From NCBI GenBank assembly GCA_003443635.1, contig CP031964.1, positions 652,321 to 716,320 on the forward strand: DNA of 64,000 nucleotides, in the 5' to 3' direction. Shown piece by piece: positions 55,724 through 64,000 of this stretch. The DNA is from Flavobacteriaceae bacterium. Lineage in GTDB: Bacteria; Bacteroidota; Bacteroidia; Flavobacteriales; Flavobacteriaceae. Each line of letters opens with the position of its first letter. The first letter of the stretch is position 1. A model generated the notes under the pieces. The model was not told where the DNA came from. It did no database searches and worked only from the letters and a program-made list of their open reading frames with translations. The position numbers and the translations under genes are program-made.

Positions 55724-56110
55724 TTAACGTTTTGAGAATTGGAATTTTTTACGCGCTTTTTTCTGTCCGAATTTTTTACGCTCTACCATTCTTGGATCTC
55801 TTGTTAATAAACCTTCTGGTTTTAAGATGCCTCTGTTTTCTTCATTTAACTCGCACATAGCACGAGAAATTGCTAAACGTACAGCTTCTGCTTGACCTGT
55901 AACACCTCCTCCAAAAACATTTACTTTAATATCAAAGTTACCTTCATTGTTAGTTAGTGCTAACGGTTGGTTTACTTTGTATTGTAAAGTAGCAGTTGGA
56001 AAGTAAGTATTTACATCTTTTTTGTTCACTGTAATATTTCCTTTTCCTTCTGAAATATATACACGAGCAACAGCCGTTTTTCTACGACCAATTTTGTGAA
56101 TCACTTCCAT
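55724..56110 (-). CDS. rpsI: 30S ribosomal protein S9
   Basis: A 128-residue S9 protein starting [19 protein letters not shown]. The family centre GGGVTGQAEAVRLAISRAM and the basic C-terminal tail KKFGQKKARKKFQFSKR, which reaches the P-site tRNA, are both present. The ATG overlaps the rplM stop by one base, so translation is coupled. Confidence 0.97.
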   Translation of the reverse strand: MEVIHKIGRRKTAVARVYISEGKGNITVNKKDVNTYFPTATLQYKVNQPLALTNNEGNFDIKVNVFGGGVTGQAEAVRLAISRAMCELNEENRGILKPEGLLTRDPRMVERKKFGQKKARKKFQFSKR

Positions 56111-56565
56111 TATTTGAATTCGTTTAAGTTAATTGCTTTTGGCTTTTGAGCTTCGTGAGCATGCTCAGCACCTACAACAACATTTAAATTACGGAATAAT
56201 GCTGCACCTAATTTGTTTTTAGGTAACATTCCTTTTACTGATTTTTCTACTAATCGTGCTGGATCTTTTCCAAACATTTCTGTAGCAGATAAAGTTCTTT
56301 GACCACCTGGATAACCGGTATGACGCACATAAGTTTTGTCGTTCCATTTGTTACCTGTTAAGTTGATTTTTTCTGCATTTATAACAATAACGTTATCTCC
56401 GCAATCAACGTGTGGTGTGAAGTTAGGTTTGTGTTTGCCTCTTAAAAGTATTGCTACTTTTGAAGCTAACCGACCTAAAGTTTGACCTTCAGCATCAACT
56501 AAAACCCACTGTTTATTTACAGTAGCTTTGTTTGCTGAAATCGTTTTGTAGCTTAATGTATCCAC
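56110..56565 (-). CDS. rplM: 50S ribosomal protein L13
   Basis: A 151-residue L13 with the signatures [43 protein letters not shown] and [31 protein letters not shown]. The start is GTG at 56565 (read as Met). It lies in the conserved rplM-rpsI order with a 1-nt overlap and has the best promoter of the window upstream. Confidence 0.97.
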   Translation of the reverse strand: MDTLSYKTISANKATVNKQWVLVDAEGQTLGRLASKVAILLRGKHKPNFTPHVDCGDNVIVINAEKINLTGNKWNDKTYVRHTGYPGGQRTLSATEMFGKDPARLVEKSVKGMLPKNKLGAALFRNLNVVVGAEHAHEAQKPKAINLNEFK

Positions 56566-56612
56566 ACTAAATTATTTTTCTAATTAAACATTCCTCTCTC
56601 AAAAAGAGTTTG

Positions 56613-56643
56613 CAAATTTACAATTATATATTTGATTAGCAAA
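56613..56643 (-). promoter_or_regulatory. rplM-rpsI promoter, full consensus
   Basis: On the minus strand TTTG (56643-56640), 19 nt, TAAATTTG (56620-56613). This is an exact match to the TTTG-N19-TAnnTTTG consensus of Bacteroidota vegetative promoters. The leader to the GTG is about 40 nt. Confidence 0.85.
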
Positions 56644-56722
56644 CAGTAGGCAATGTTTATTTTTGCGTCAAAATTTAGATGAATTTTAAACCTATATGAG
56701 ATAAACACATAATATTTTCGAT

Positions 56723-57979
56723 TTATTTTTTTAAACTAAAACGACGCACATATCCAAAACTAAGTTCGGTAAAATCGGCTTGACCAAGATTAGCATTAAT
56801 ATGTACTCCTATAAATAGATTATGTTTTGGAGCTTTATTATTTGATAGCATATAATATTTTAATCCTAATCTACTAGATATCGTACGTTTAATTTCAAAA
56901 TATGAATCTAATTCACCTAAAACTACTACTGTTTCATTATTTGAATTTTGAAACGAGAATCCCTCAGTGAGTTGATAAGCAATTCTATAAAAAGGTTTGA
57001 AAATATTCACTCCAAGATCAAGTTCAAATCCAAAATGATCTATGAGTATTTCGGCAGTCCCAAAAACTCCATAATTAGTAGCATAATTATAAGGGTTATC
57101 TTCAAAAAAAGGAAATTGCTCTTGAACTAATGCTTCTCCGTTTCTAATGTAATCGTAATAATGTTCATAAAAACGATAGTAAATGCCACCTCCAAACTTA
57201 AAAGTCTTATTAATAATTTTCCCTGCTGAAATAGCAAGAGAATAAACTTCTTTTTTGTCATTAAAAATTTCAGAAAGTACGTTCTGTCCAACCCCAGTTC
57301 TGATAGAAAAATAAGTTTGTTTTGTATTTGATTTTTTAGATTCTTCTAATAAAAAACCTTTTTTTTCTTTATTTGAATTAATCTTAGTAGAAATACTTGC
57401 TAATAAAGAATTTAATCCTTGATTAGGTAATCGAGTATGCCCATTAGAGTGATGAATATAACCCAGCCCAAACCTCCAATCTATATTTCGATTTTTTAAA
57501 AAATCATAATAAATAAATGAACGAAAAGACCAGTTTATTTTTGTTGTTATAGCTCTATTAAATGGATTAGTGACCTCATCATTTTGTGTATCGATATATG
57601 AACCTCCTAAACCTACATGAAGATTTAAATTGCGATTATTTTTTTTAAATAATTCAAACTCCATAAAAGGCATAATAGTAAGTGCTTTACCTATTTTTTC
57701 AGTGTTACCAAAATCAATAACACCTAATGAAATACCAGTTTTTGGATAATTTAATTGCTTTGCCCATTCTTTGTCGTTAGTATTATTATGTTTTCCAATA
57801 CTAATAAAGAATGCTTTTTGTAAACGAGTTTGAGGAAAGTCTGTGTTAGCTTTTAGGGTTTTCCCAATTAAAATTTCTGGAACGAAAAAGAAAGAAGCAC
57901 TCCTTTTTTTATCTTGATTTTGTCCGTAACTTTTTAAAGCTACAACAAGTAGCCAAAGCACATAAATATATTTTTTCAA
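56723..57979 (-). CDS. acyloxyacyl-hydrolase/PagL-like outer-membrane barrel protein
   Basis: A 418-residue protein with a signal peptide (MKKYIYVLWLLVVALKSYGQ) and beta-rich outer-membrane character. The segment GLGYIHHSNGHTRLPNQGLNSL (His176-His177-Ser178-Asn179-Gly180) matches the His-x-Ser-Asn region of lipid A 3-O-deacylases. The acid that completes the triad in PagL is not evident at the equivalent spacing (Asn190), so activity is uncertain. It is more than twice as long as PagL, with about 225 residues of additional barrel strands. The start codon is a TTG: no ATG or GTG exists in frame between an upstream TGA and this codon, and only this start keeps the charged signal-peptide beginning. 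The likely role is lipid A or lipid remodelling. Confidence 0.65.
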   Translation of the reverse strand: MKKYIYVLWLLVVALKSYGQNQDKKRSASFFFVPEILIGKTLKANTDFPQTRLQKAFFISIGKHNNTNDKEWAKQLNYPKTGISLGVIDFGNTEKIGKALTIMPFMEFELFKKNNRNLNLHVGLGGSYIDTQNDEVTNPFNRAITTKINWSFRSFIYYDFLKNRNIDWRFGLGYIHHSNGHTRLPNQGLNSLLASISTKINSNKEKKGFLLEESKKSNTKQTYFSIRTGVGQNVLSEIFNDKKEVYSLAISAGKIINKTFKFGGGIYYRFYEHYYDYIRNGEALVQEQFPFFEDNPYNYATNYGVFGTAEILIDHFGFELDLGVNIFKPFYRIAYQLTEGFSFQNSNNETVVVLGELDSYFEIKRTISSRLGLKYYMLSNNKAPKHNLFIGVHINANLGQADFTELSFGYVRRFSLKK

Positions 57980-58122
57980 TAGGTTAGTTTTTTGAAAAGC
58001 TTTAAATGCTGTATGTCATAAATATAGTTATAACATTTAGAATGAGGGGTAAATTTTTCAAAAATGAATTTTAAAATTTCAAAATAAAAATATGAGTAAG
58101 TTTAACTAATAAAAAAGAGTTA

Positions 58123-60966
58123 CTAATGAGCTTCCAACCAATTAACTCCTGTATCTAGCTCAACATCTAAAGGAACACTTAGTTTATGAGCATTTTCCAT
58201 TTCGGTTTTAATTAAAATTTTTACGTTATCAAGTTCTGGTTTGTAAACATCAAATACTAATTCATCATGCACTTGTAATAACATTTTAGTTTTATAACCC
58301 CCTTCAGAAAGCTTGTTATAAATATTAATCATTGCAACTTTAATAATATCTGCTGCACTACCTTGTATAGGTGCATTTACAGCATTCCGTTCTGCTCCAC
58401 CACGTACGATTGCATTTCGTGAATTAATATCTTTTAAATAACGACGTCTACCTAAAATAGTCTCGACATAACCATTGTCTCTGGCAAAATCAACTTGATC
58501 ACTAATAAAACTTCTAAGCTTAGGGTAAGTTGTGTAATAAGTATTGATTAACTCTTTGGCTTCACTCCTAGATAAATCTGTTTGATTACTTAACCCAAAA
58601 GCTGATACTCCATAAATAATTCCAAAATTAACAGTTTTGGCATTACTTCGTTGCTCTCGTGTAACTTCCTCTAAAGGAACATTAAATACTTTTGCAGCAG
58701 TAGATGCATGAATATCTTCTCCATTTTTAAATGCATTAATCATAGTTTCTTCATCACTTAAAGCAGCAATAATTCGAAGTTCAATTTGTGAATAATCTGC
58801 TGCGAGTAATATATAATCTTCATTTCTGGAAATAAATGCTTTACGTACTTGTCTACCACGCTCAGTTCGAATAGGGATATTCTGCAAATTTGGGTTGTTA
58901 CTACTTAAACGCCCTGTTGCAGCAACGGTTTGCATATAATCTGTATGTACTCTTCCTGTAGTTTCTAAAACTTGTTCTGGTAAAGCATCAACATAAGTAC
59001 TTTTAAGTTTTGCTAAACCACGATAATCTAATATGTTCTGTATAATTTCATGATCTTTTGCTAGATAAGAAAGGACATCTTCAGCAGTTGAATATTGCCC
59101 CGTTTTGGTTTTTTTTGGCTTATCAACTAGTTTTAATTTTTCAAACAAAATAACACCTAATTGCTTAGGTGATGCAATATTAAACTCTTCCCCCGCAGCT
59201 TTGTATATTTTTTGTTCTAAAGCATTGATATCTGAATTTAGATCTGATGAAAGAGATTTTAAGAATTCAGTATCCATATTAATGCCTTCTAATTCCATAT
59301 GTGCTAATACTTTTACTAATGGAATCTCGATATCGTCAAATAAACGTTGTGTATTTGCAGCGGTTAATTCACTTTTAAAATGTTCTTTTAACTGAAGTGT
59401 TATATCTGCATCTTCAACAGCATATTCTGTTTGTTGTTGTAAAGGCACTTCTCGCATTGATAACTGATTTTTTCCTTTTTTACCAATGAGTTCTGTAATA
59501 GATATTGGAGTATAATTTAAATAAGTTTCTGAAAGAACATCCATATTATGCCTCATATCTGGATTAATGAGATAATGTGCAATCATTGTGTCAAATAATT
59601 TCCCCTTTACATCAATATCATATTTGGCTAAAACTTTAATATCGTATTTTAAATTCTGACCAACTTTTTCAATATGATCAGCCTCAAAAAAAGGACGTAA
59701 CTGTTCTATAAGTTGTTGAGATTGATTTCTGTCTTCTGGAAATGGAATATAAAATCCTTTACCTATTTCCCAAGAGAATGCGATACCTACCAATTCTGCA
59801 ACCAACGGATTAATACTTGTAGTTTCGGTATCAAAACATACAGATGTTTGTGCCATTAATTGCTTTACAAATAATTTGATGGCCATTCCGGGAGCTACAC
59901 TCTGATAAAAATGAGATGTAGATTTAATAGTGTTCCTACTTGTTTGTACTATAGTTTCTCCAGAAGATTCGTTAGAAACCTCTCCACCAAATAAAGAAAA
60001 TTGTCCAGCTCCAGCCGAAATCTCTTTTTTAGAAATAGTTTTGGTTTCAGGGTTAACTTCATTAGTTTTAGGTGTAGATTCTTGTGGAGCAAATGTTTTT
60101 GTAAAATTGTCAATAAGACGTCTAAATTCTAACTCTTCAAAAATGGTTTTAACACCTTCTACGTCTGGATCAGACATTTTAAAATCTTCTGCATTAAACT
60201 CAACAGGAACGTCTAATATGATCTTAGCAAGCTCTTTAGATAATAAACCTAGTTCTTTAGAAGCTTCTACTTTTTCTTTCATTTTTCCTTTTAGCTCATG
60301 AGTATTAGCTAATAAACCTTCCATGCTACCATAAGCAGCAAGGAATTTTTTAGCTGTTTTTTCTCCTACACCAGGCAATCCAGGAATATTATCTGCTGAA
60401 TCCCCCATCATCCCTAAAAAATCAATTACTTGTTCCGGGCGTTCCACTTCAAATTTTTTCTGAACCTCAGGGATTCCCCAAGTTTCATAACCACCTCCAA
60501 ATACAGGGCGATACATAAAAATATTGTCACTCACCAGTTGAGCAAAATCTTTATCTGGAGTCACCATATAGGTTTGATATCCTTCTTTTTCTGCTTTTTT
60601 GGCTAAAGTTCCTATAACATCATCGGCTTCAAATCCTTCTTTTACCATTATAGGAATATACATTGCCTTTAAAATTTCATAAATATACGGAACCGCAATT
60701 TTTATAGCTTCTGGTGTTGCATCACGATTGGCTTTGTATTCAGGAAATAATTCATTCCTGCTAACGCTTCCTCCTTTATCGAAACAAACAGCTAAGTGAT
60801 CTGGGCGTTCACGTTTAATAACATCTAATAAAGAATTAGTAAATCCTAAAATAGCAGAAGTATCTGTACCTTTTGAGTTAATTCTTGGATTTTTTATAAA
60901 AGCGTAATACCCACGAAAAATAAGAGCATAGGCATCAATAAGGAAAAGGCGTTTTTGATCTGACAT
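58123..60966 (-). CDS. polA: DNA polymerase I
   Basis: A 947-residue three-domain repair and Okazaki-processing polymerase. Residues 1-290 or so are the 5'-3' exonuclease/FEN domain (FLIDAYALIFRGYYAF, EGFEADDVIGTLAK, GDSADNIPGLPGVGEKTA). Residues about 350-530 are the 3'-5' proofreading domain, with active-site residues present in CFDTETTSINPL. The remainder is the polymerase: motif A ADYSQIELRI, motif B RSNAKTVNFGIIYGVSAFGL, motif C LLQVHDELVFD. The stop is TAG. It is a single-gene unit, divergent from the AraC-type gene. Confidence 0.96.
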   Translation of the reverse strand: MSDQKRLFLIDAYALIFRGYYAFIKNPRINSKGTDTSAILGFTNSLLDVIKRERPDHLAVCFDKGGSVSRNELFPEYKANRDATPEAIKIAVPYIYEILKAMYIPIMVKEGFEADDVIGTLAKKAEKEGYQTYMVTPDKDFAQLVSDNIFMYRPVFGGGYETWGIPEVQKKFEVERPEQVIDFLGMMGDSADNIPGLPGVGEKTAKKFLAAYGSMEGLLANTHELKGKMKEKVEASKELGLLSKELAKIILDVPVEFNAEDFKMSDPDVEGVKTIFEELEFRRLIDNFTKTFAPQESTPKTNEVNPETKTISKKEISAGAGQFSLFGGEVSNESSGETIVQTSRNTIKSTSHFYQSVAPGMAIKLFVKQLMAQTSVCFDTETTSINPLVAELVGIAFSWEIGKGFYIPFPEDRNQSQQLIEQLRPFFEADHIEKVGQNLKYDIKVLAKYDIDVKGKLFDTMIAHYLINPDMRHNMDVLSETYLNYTPISITELIGKKGKNQLSMREVPLQQQTEYAVEDADITLQLKEHFKSELTAANTQRLFDDIEIPLVKVLAHMELEGINMDTEFLKSLSSDLNSDINALEQKIYKAAGEEFNIASPKQLGVILFEKLKLVDKPKKTKTGQYSTAEDVLSYLAKDHEIIQNILDYRGLAKLKSTYVDALPEQVLETTGRVHTDYMQTVAATGRLSSNNPNLQNIPIRTERGRQVRKAFISRNEDYILLAADYSQIELRIIAALSDEETMINAFKNGEDIHASTAAKVFNVPLEEVTREQRSNAKTVNFGIIYGVSAFGLSNQTDLSRSEAKELINTYYTTYPKLRSFISDQVDFARDNGYVETILGRRRYLKDINSRNAIVRGGAERNAVNAPIQGSAADIIKVAMINIYNKLSEGGYKTKMLLQVHDELVFDVYKPELDNVKILIKTEMENAHKLSVPLDVELDTGVNWLEAH

Positions 60967-61058
60967 TTAAATAAAAATTAAAGATTATAAAACTACGAAA
61001 CTTATCTGGCGAATTGAAATGCAATTTGTAATTTTAAATAATAGAAATTTTAAAATTA

Positions 61059-62195
61059 ATGAGCTTAGATATTTGGTCTATATTAATTATAGTAATTGCA
61101 TTCCAAGGATTATTTTTATTAACTGTTCTGTTTTCTTCAAAGGAGAGGAAAAAGAAGAAAAGTAGTCAATACTTGATTTTTATTATTTTAACCCTAATTT
61201 GGTTTTTAGCAGAGTTCTTTGCTATAAGAAATAAAATAAACGTAAATCTTAATATATTTTATGGTACACGATATGGCTCTTGGTTTTTATTAGGACCGAT
61301 AACTTATTTTTATTTTAAATCTATAACAGATTTAACTTGGAAATTTTCAAAACAGTATTGGTTACATTTCCTTCCATTTATAACTTTTGTAATAATTATT
61401 CCTTTTATGTCTTACAGGACATTAAATAATAGTCAAATAGATTATGGAATGCTATCCGTTTTTGATCATAGGGAACGTGCTACTAACATTATTGAATATA
61501 CATATTCTATTGTTTTTATAATACAATTTGTACATCTAGGATATTTTTTAATTCAAAATTTAAAGTTGATTAATCGTTACTCAAAAGGATTAATTGCAGA
61601 ATACTCTACTATAGAGATTAAAATAAAATGGCTTAGAAATTTTAATGTAGTATTGATTATACTGCTAACACTTTCAGCAATATTTCTTTATATATTATTA
61701 TTAACAGATGTTTATAGACGGCATATGGATTATATTTATGTACTGCCTATAGGGATACTATTTTATTTTATCAGCTTTAAATTTATGCGTGCCGATTGGA
61801 AACCAATTGATAAAACGATTAATAAATATGCAGGAAGTACTTTAAATAATGAACAGATTCCAAAATATGTAATTCAACTCGATCAATTAATGGAGAGCGA
61901 AAAAATATATTTAAATCATAATTTAAGGTTGAATGATTTATCTGAAAGAATGAATATTAATAAACATCATTTATCACAAATTTTGAATCAACATTATCAA
62001 CTCTCTTTTTATGATTTTATTAATCGATTTAGAATTGAGGAAGCAAAGATGATTATTCAGAATACACCAGAGCACACCTTAGTTCAAATTGCATATGATG
62101 CAGGTTTTAATAATAAAACCTCTTTTGTTAATTCTTTTAAAAAGTTTGAAAATATAACTCCTTCAAAGTTTAGAGAAGTAAATCAGTATTCTTAA
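61059..62195 (+). CDS. membrane-bound AraC-family transcriptional regulator
   Basis: A 378-residue protein with about seven hydrophobic helices in the first 250 residues (IWSILIIVIAFQGLFLLTVLFSS, YLIFIILTLIWFLAEFFAI, and others). A C-terminal AraC DNA-binding domain with two helix-turn-helix units follows (about 280-375: LRLNDLSERMNINKHHLSQILNQHYQLSFYDFINRFRIEEAKMII, then TLVQIAYDAGFNNKTSFVNSFKKFENITPSKFRE). DNA binding from the membrane suggests it senses a membrane or periplasmic signal. Two YceI-family genes follow, each with the same upstream element, so it is the likely regulator. Its stop codon lies inside the first copy of that element. Confidence 0.9.
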   Translation: MSLDIWSILIIVIAFQGLFLLTVLFSSKERKKKKSSQYLIFIILTLIWFLAEFFAIRNKINVNLNIFYGTRYGSWFLLGPITYFYFKSITDLTWKFSKQYWLHFLPFITFVIIIPFMSYRTLNNSQIDYGMLSVFDHRERATNIIEYTYSIVFIIQFVHLGYFLIQNLKLINRYSKGLIAEYSTIEIKIKWLRNFNVVLIILLTLSAIFLYILLLTDVYRRHMDYIYVLPIGILFYFISFKFMRADWKPIDKTINKYAGSTLNNEQIPKYVIQLDQLMESEKIYLNHNLRLNDLSERMNINKHHLSQILNQHYQLSFYDFINRFRIEEAKMIIQNTPEHTLVQIAYDAGFNNKTSFVNSFKKFENITPSKFREVNQYS

Positions 62196-62263
62196 TTTTT
62201 TCATAAAGTAGAGCAACTTTTATAAATGTTGTCGCTAATACAACGACGCTATAGTATTATTGA
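62190..62263 (+). promoter_or_regulatory. shared upstream element, copy 1 (before YceI-TPR gene)
   Basis: 74 bp that align without gaps to 63321-63394. The first 44 bp match at 37 positions, the last 12 at 11. It holds a direct repeat TTCATAAA-N11-TTTATAAA (62200-62226), GTTGTC (62228-62233) and a near-consensus -7 TATTATTG (62255-62262). The layout fits two AraC half-sites upstream of a promoter. Confidence 0.6.
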
Positions 62264-62296
62264 AGAGTAGTTGTTTTAAATCTAAAATTTTCAAAA

Positions 62297-63226
62297 ATGA
62301 GATTATTAACTTTATTCATTATACTACCCATAGTCCTCAACGCTCAAATAAAAGCTTACCCTATTGATTCTTGGCATTCTAGAATTGAGTTTAATGTTAA
62401 ATTTAGTGGCTTACTTCCAGTAAAAGGACAATTTACTGCGTTTGAAGGCACAGTTTTATTGAATGAAAAAGATATGACAAAAACTTCTGCTACTTTATTA
62501 ATTGATGGAAACTCAATAGATACGGGAGTTAATTTAAGAGATAATCATTTGAAAGGAGAAGATTTTTTTGAAGTAGAAAAATACCCTCAGATTGTTTTTT
62601 CTAGTAAAAGAGTTGTTCATAAAGAAGGTCAATTTATAATGATAGGAGATCTTAATATGCATAATGTTACTAGAGAAGTGGAGGTTCCTATACAATTACT
62701 TCACGGAGAACAATTAGATACTTGGAAAAATTTTAGAATTACCCTTAAAGGAAAATTTCAAATTAATCGTTCAGATTTTGATATTGGAAATAATCAACCA
62801 ACAATTGGTCAAATGGTCACTATTGAATTTATAATATCTGCCAGAATTTTTAATACAGAGACCATAGCACTGTTTAATCGTCCTTTTGGAAAGAAAATGA
62901 TTAAAGCCATTTTAGAAGAAGGGAAAGAAAAAGCTTATTCTCAATATAAAGAATTAGTTAAAAATAAAGATGAAGATACTTCAAAAGCATCTAGTTTTGA
63001 ACACTTATACCAATACTTGAGGCAAAATAATCATTTAAAAGCTAGTATAGAAATAACTAAATTGTTTACAGAGATTTTTCCTAAAGAACCTCAAGCCTAT
63101 AGCTTGTTAGGTGATGCTTATTTTCAAAATAACTTATATAAAGAAGCGAAATTGGCTTTTGAGAAAGCTATTAGCTATGATGATAAAAATACTTTAGCTT
63201 ATGAAATGTTAAAGCTATTAGATTGA
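62297..63226 (+). CDS. YceI-family lipocalin-like protein with C-terminal TPR region
   Basis: A 309-residue protein with a signal peptide (MRLLTLFIILPIVLNAQ). Residues about 20-195 form the YceI fold (AYPIDSWHSRIEFNVKFSG start, DNHLKGEDFFEVEKYPQIVFSS, GDLNMHNVTREVEVPI), known to bind isoprenoid-type lipids such as polyprenyl quinone precursors. A Lys/Glu linker leads to tetratricopeptide-like repeats at about 235-309 (AYSLLGDAYFQNNLYKEAKLAFEKAISYDDKNTLAYEMLKLL). A YceI domain fused to TPR repeats is unusual. It follows the AraC gene and shares an upstream element with the next YceI gene. Confidence 0.88.
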   Translation: MRLLTLFIILPIVLNAQIKAYPIDSWHSRIEFNVKFSGLLPVKGQFTAFEGTVLLNEKDMTKTSATLLIDGNSIDTGVNLRDNHLKGEDFFEVEKYPQIVFSSKRVVHKEGQFIMIGDLNMHNVTREVEVPIQLLHGEQLDTWKNFRITLKGKFQINRSDFDIGNNQPTIGQMVTIEFIISARIFNTETIALFNRPFGKKMIKAILEEGKEKAYSQYKELVKNKDEDTSKASSFEHLYQYLRQNNHLKASIEITKLFTEIFPKEPQAYSLLGDAYFQNNLYKEAKLAFEKAISYDDKNTLAYEMLKLLD

Positions 63227-63320
63227 TTCTATATAGATAATGGAAGAGTTGCCAATGAGAATTATATTTAATTAAGGGCTATCAAAATGAAAAGAAACCC
63301 ATATGTTGTATTTATAAGAA

Positions 63321-63394
63321 TCTTAATTTTTTCATAAAACAAAGCAATAATTATAAAGGTTGTCACGAAAGTAGTTTAGTAATAGTAGTATTGA
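63321..63394 (+). promoter_or_regulatory. shared upstream element, copy 2 (before second YceI gene)
   Basis: Gap-free partner of 62190-62263. It contains TTCATAAA (63331-63338), ATTATAAA (63350-63357), GTTGTC (63359-63364) and a -7-like TAGTATTG (63386-63393), all at the same relative positions as in copy 1. Confidence 0.6.
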
Positions 63395-63418
63395 TATTTA
63401 ATATTAAAACTAAACTTT

Positions 63419-64000
63419 ATGAAAACTAAACTTACAATTACATTTATTGCAATTTTGTGCTTGTCACAAATTAATGCTCAAAATTATAAGATTGATGCTG
63501 GGCATAGTACTGTACAAATACAAATAGAACGTTTTGGAGTTGTAGATGTAGTAGGAAGATTTAAATCTGTTGAAGGCACTATCTCATACAATAACGAAGA
63601 TATCTTTAAAACAAAAGCAGAATCTTTTATTAAAGTAGATAGTTATGATGCTAATAATAAAGGAGGTGAAGATGCGGTAAAGAGTGCTGCTTTTCTTGAT
63701 GTAGCTAAATATCCAGAAATTATATTTAAAGGGACTAAAGTTGTTAAAAAAAATAATGCTAATTATTTAATAGGAGATTTAACTATTCACGGAGTAACTA
63801 ATGTAATCGAACTGCCATTTACAATTAAAGGGCCATTGTTAGATTTGCCTACACAAAAACAATCTATTGCGTTTAATGCTTCGATTACTATAAATAGACA
63901 AGATTACGAGCTTAATTTTGACAGAAAACTTCCAACAGGAATTAAACTTGTGGGAGATGATGTAAAAATCACATTAATTATTTTGGCACTTGAAGAGTAA
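63419..64000 (+). CDS. YceI-family periplasmic lipid-binding-like protein
   Basis: A 193-residue protein with a signal peptide (MKTKLTITFIAILCLSQINAQ) and a single YceI domain: NYKIDAGHSTVQIQIERFG start, KSAAFLDVAKYPEIIFKGTKV, YLIGDLTIHGVTNVIELPFTI, and a closing strand DVKITLIILALEE. The gene is complete; its TAA stop is the last codon of the window. It is a paralogue of the preceding YceI-TPR protein without the TPR part and should be co-regulated with it. Confidence 0.93.
   Translation: MKTKLTITFIAILCLSQINAQNYKIDAGHSTVQIQIERFGVVDVVGRFKSVEGTISYNNEDIFKTKAESFIKVDSYDANNKGGEDAVKSAAFLDVAKYPEIIFKGTKVVKKNNANYLIGDLTIHGVTNVIELPFTIKGPLLDLPTQKQSIAFNASITINRQDYELNFDRKLPTGIKLVGDDVKITLIILALEE

Noticed and set aside
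1..64000. Insertion sequences, prophage, integrase or CRISPR array
   Set aside because: No transposase, integrase, phage or Cas gene and no spaced short-repeat array was seen on either strand.

Overview
The window is a low-GC, gene-dense chromosomal stretch from a member of the Bacteroidota, most likely family Flavobacteriaceae. The support comes from the sequence itself: a SusC/SusD pair, three secreted proteins of which at least two end in a type IX secretion (T9SS) sorting domain, an ExbB-ExbD-ExbD energiser operon, OdhA/OdhB-type 2-oxoglutarate dehydrogenase genes, and many perfect copies of the Bacteroidota -7 promoter element TAnnTTTG upstream of genes (one, for rplM, with a TTTG -33 box exactly 19 nt away). 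Shine-Dalgarno motifs are largely absent. No genus can be named from the sequence alone.

Layout. 1-3733: two tandem S9 (prolyl-oligopeptidase) peptidases, the first cut by the window edge. 3829-5175: dGTPase. 5288-16605: an accessory block of three giant secreted paralogues with Asp-box beta-propellers (genes A, B, C) and one small surface-type lipoprotein. B and C share about 0.54 kb at the 5' end and 0.98 kb at the 3' end with over 99% identity, while the middle is diverged. 16632-22733: dxs, tadA (divergent), a small membrane protein, a ClC protein and aspS. 22949-27204: SusC/SusD pair. 27267-33931: TetR-controlled RND efflux operon (tetR-tolC-mfp-rnd) on the minus strand. 34056-40022: polyprenyl synthase, a small unknown, an outer-membrane barrel, and sucA-sucB. 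40076-43387: a 33-residue membrane peptide, an inverted-repeat-rich gap, a NarL-type regulator, a retropepsin-like protease, tatD and asparaginase. 43461-43548: tRNA-Ser(GGA). 43626-45988: ExbB/ExbD operon. 46050-60966: a minus-strand housekeeping run (PAP2-like, rpoN, asnS, MMPL exporter, frr, pyrH, tsf, rpsB, rpsI, rplM, acyloxyacyl-hydrolase-like barrel, polA). 61059-64000: membrane-bound AraC regulator followed by two YceI-family genes.

How the genes work together. The translation block (rplM-rpsI, rpsB-tsf, pyrH-frr) is conventional. The efflux operon is probably auto-repressed: an inverted repeat encloses the -33 box of the tetR promoter. The AraC regulator probably controls the two YceI genes, because both have a gap-free 74-bp shared upstream region containing direct repeats. 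The strongest candidates for something not yet described are the B/C propeller pair with conserved ends and a diversified core, the AraC/YceI regulon with its shared element, the intergenic region 40178-40462, and a set of genes whose -7 element ends only 4-5 nt before the ATG (predicted leaderless mRNAs).
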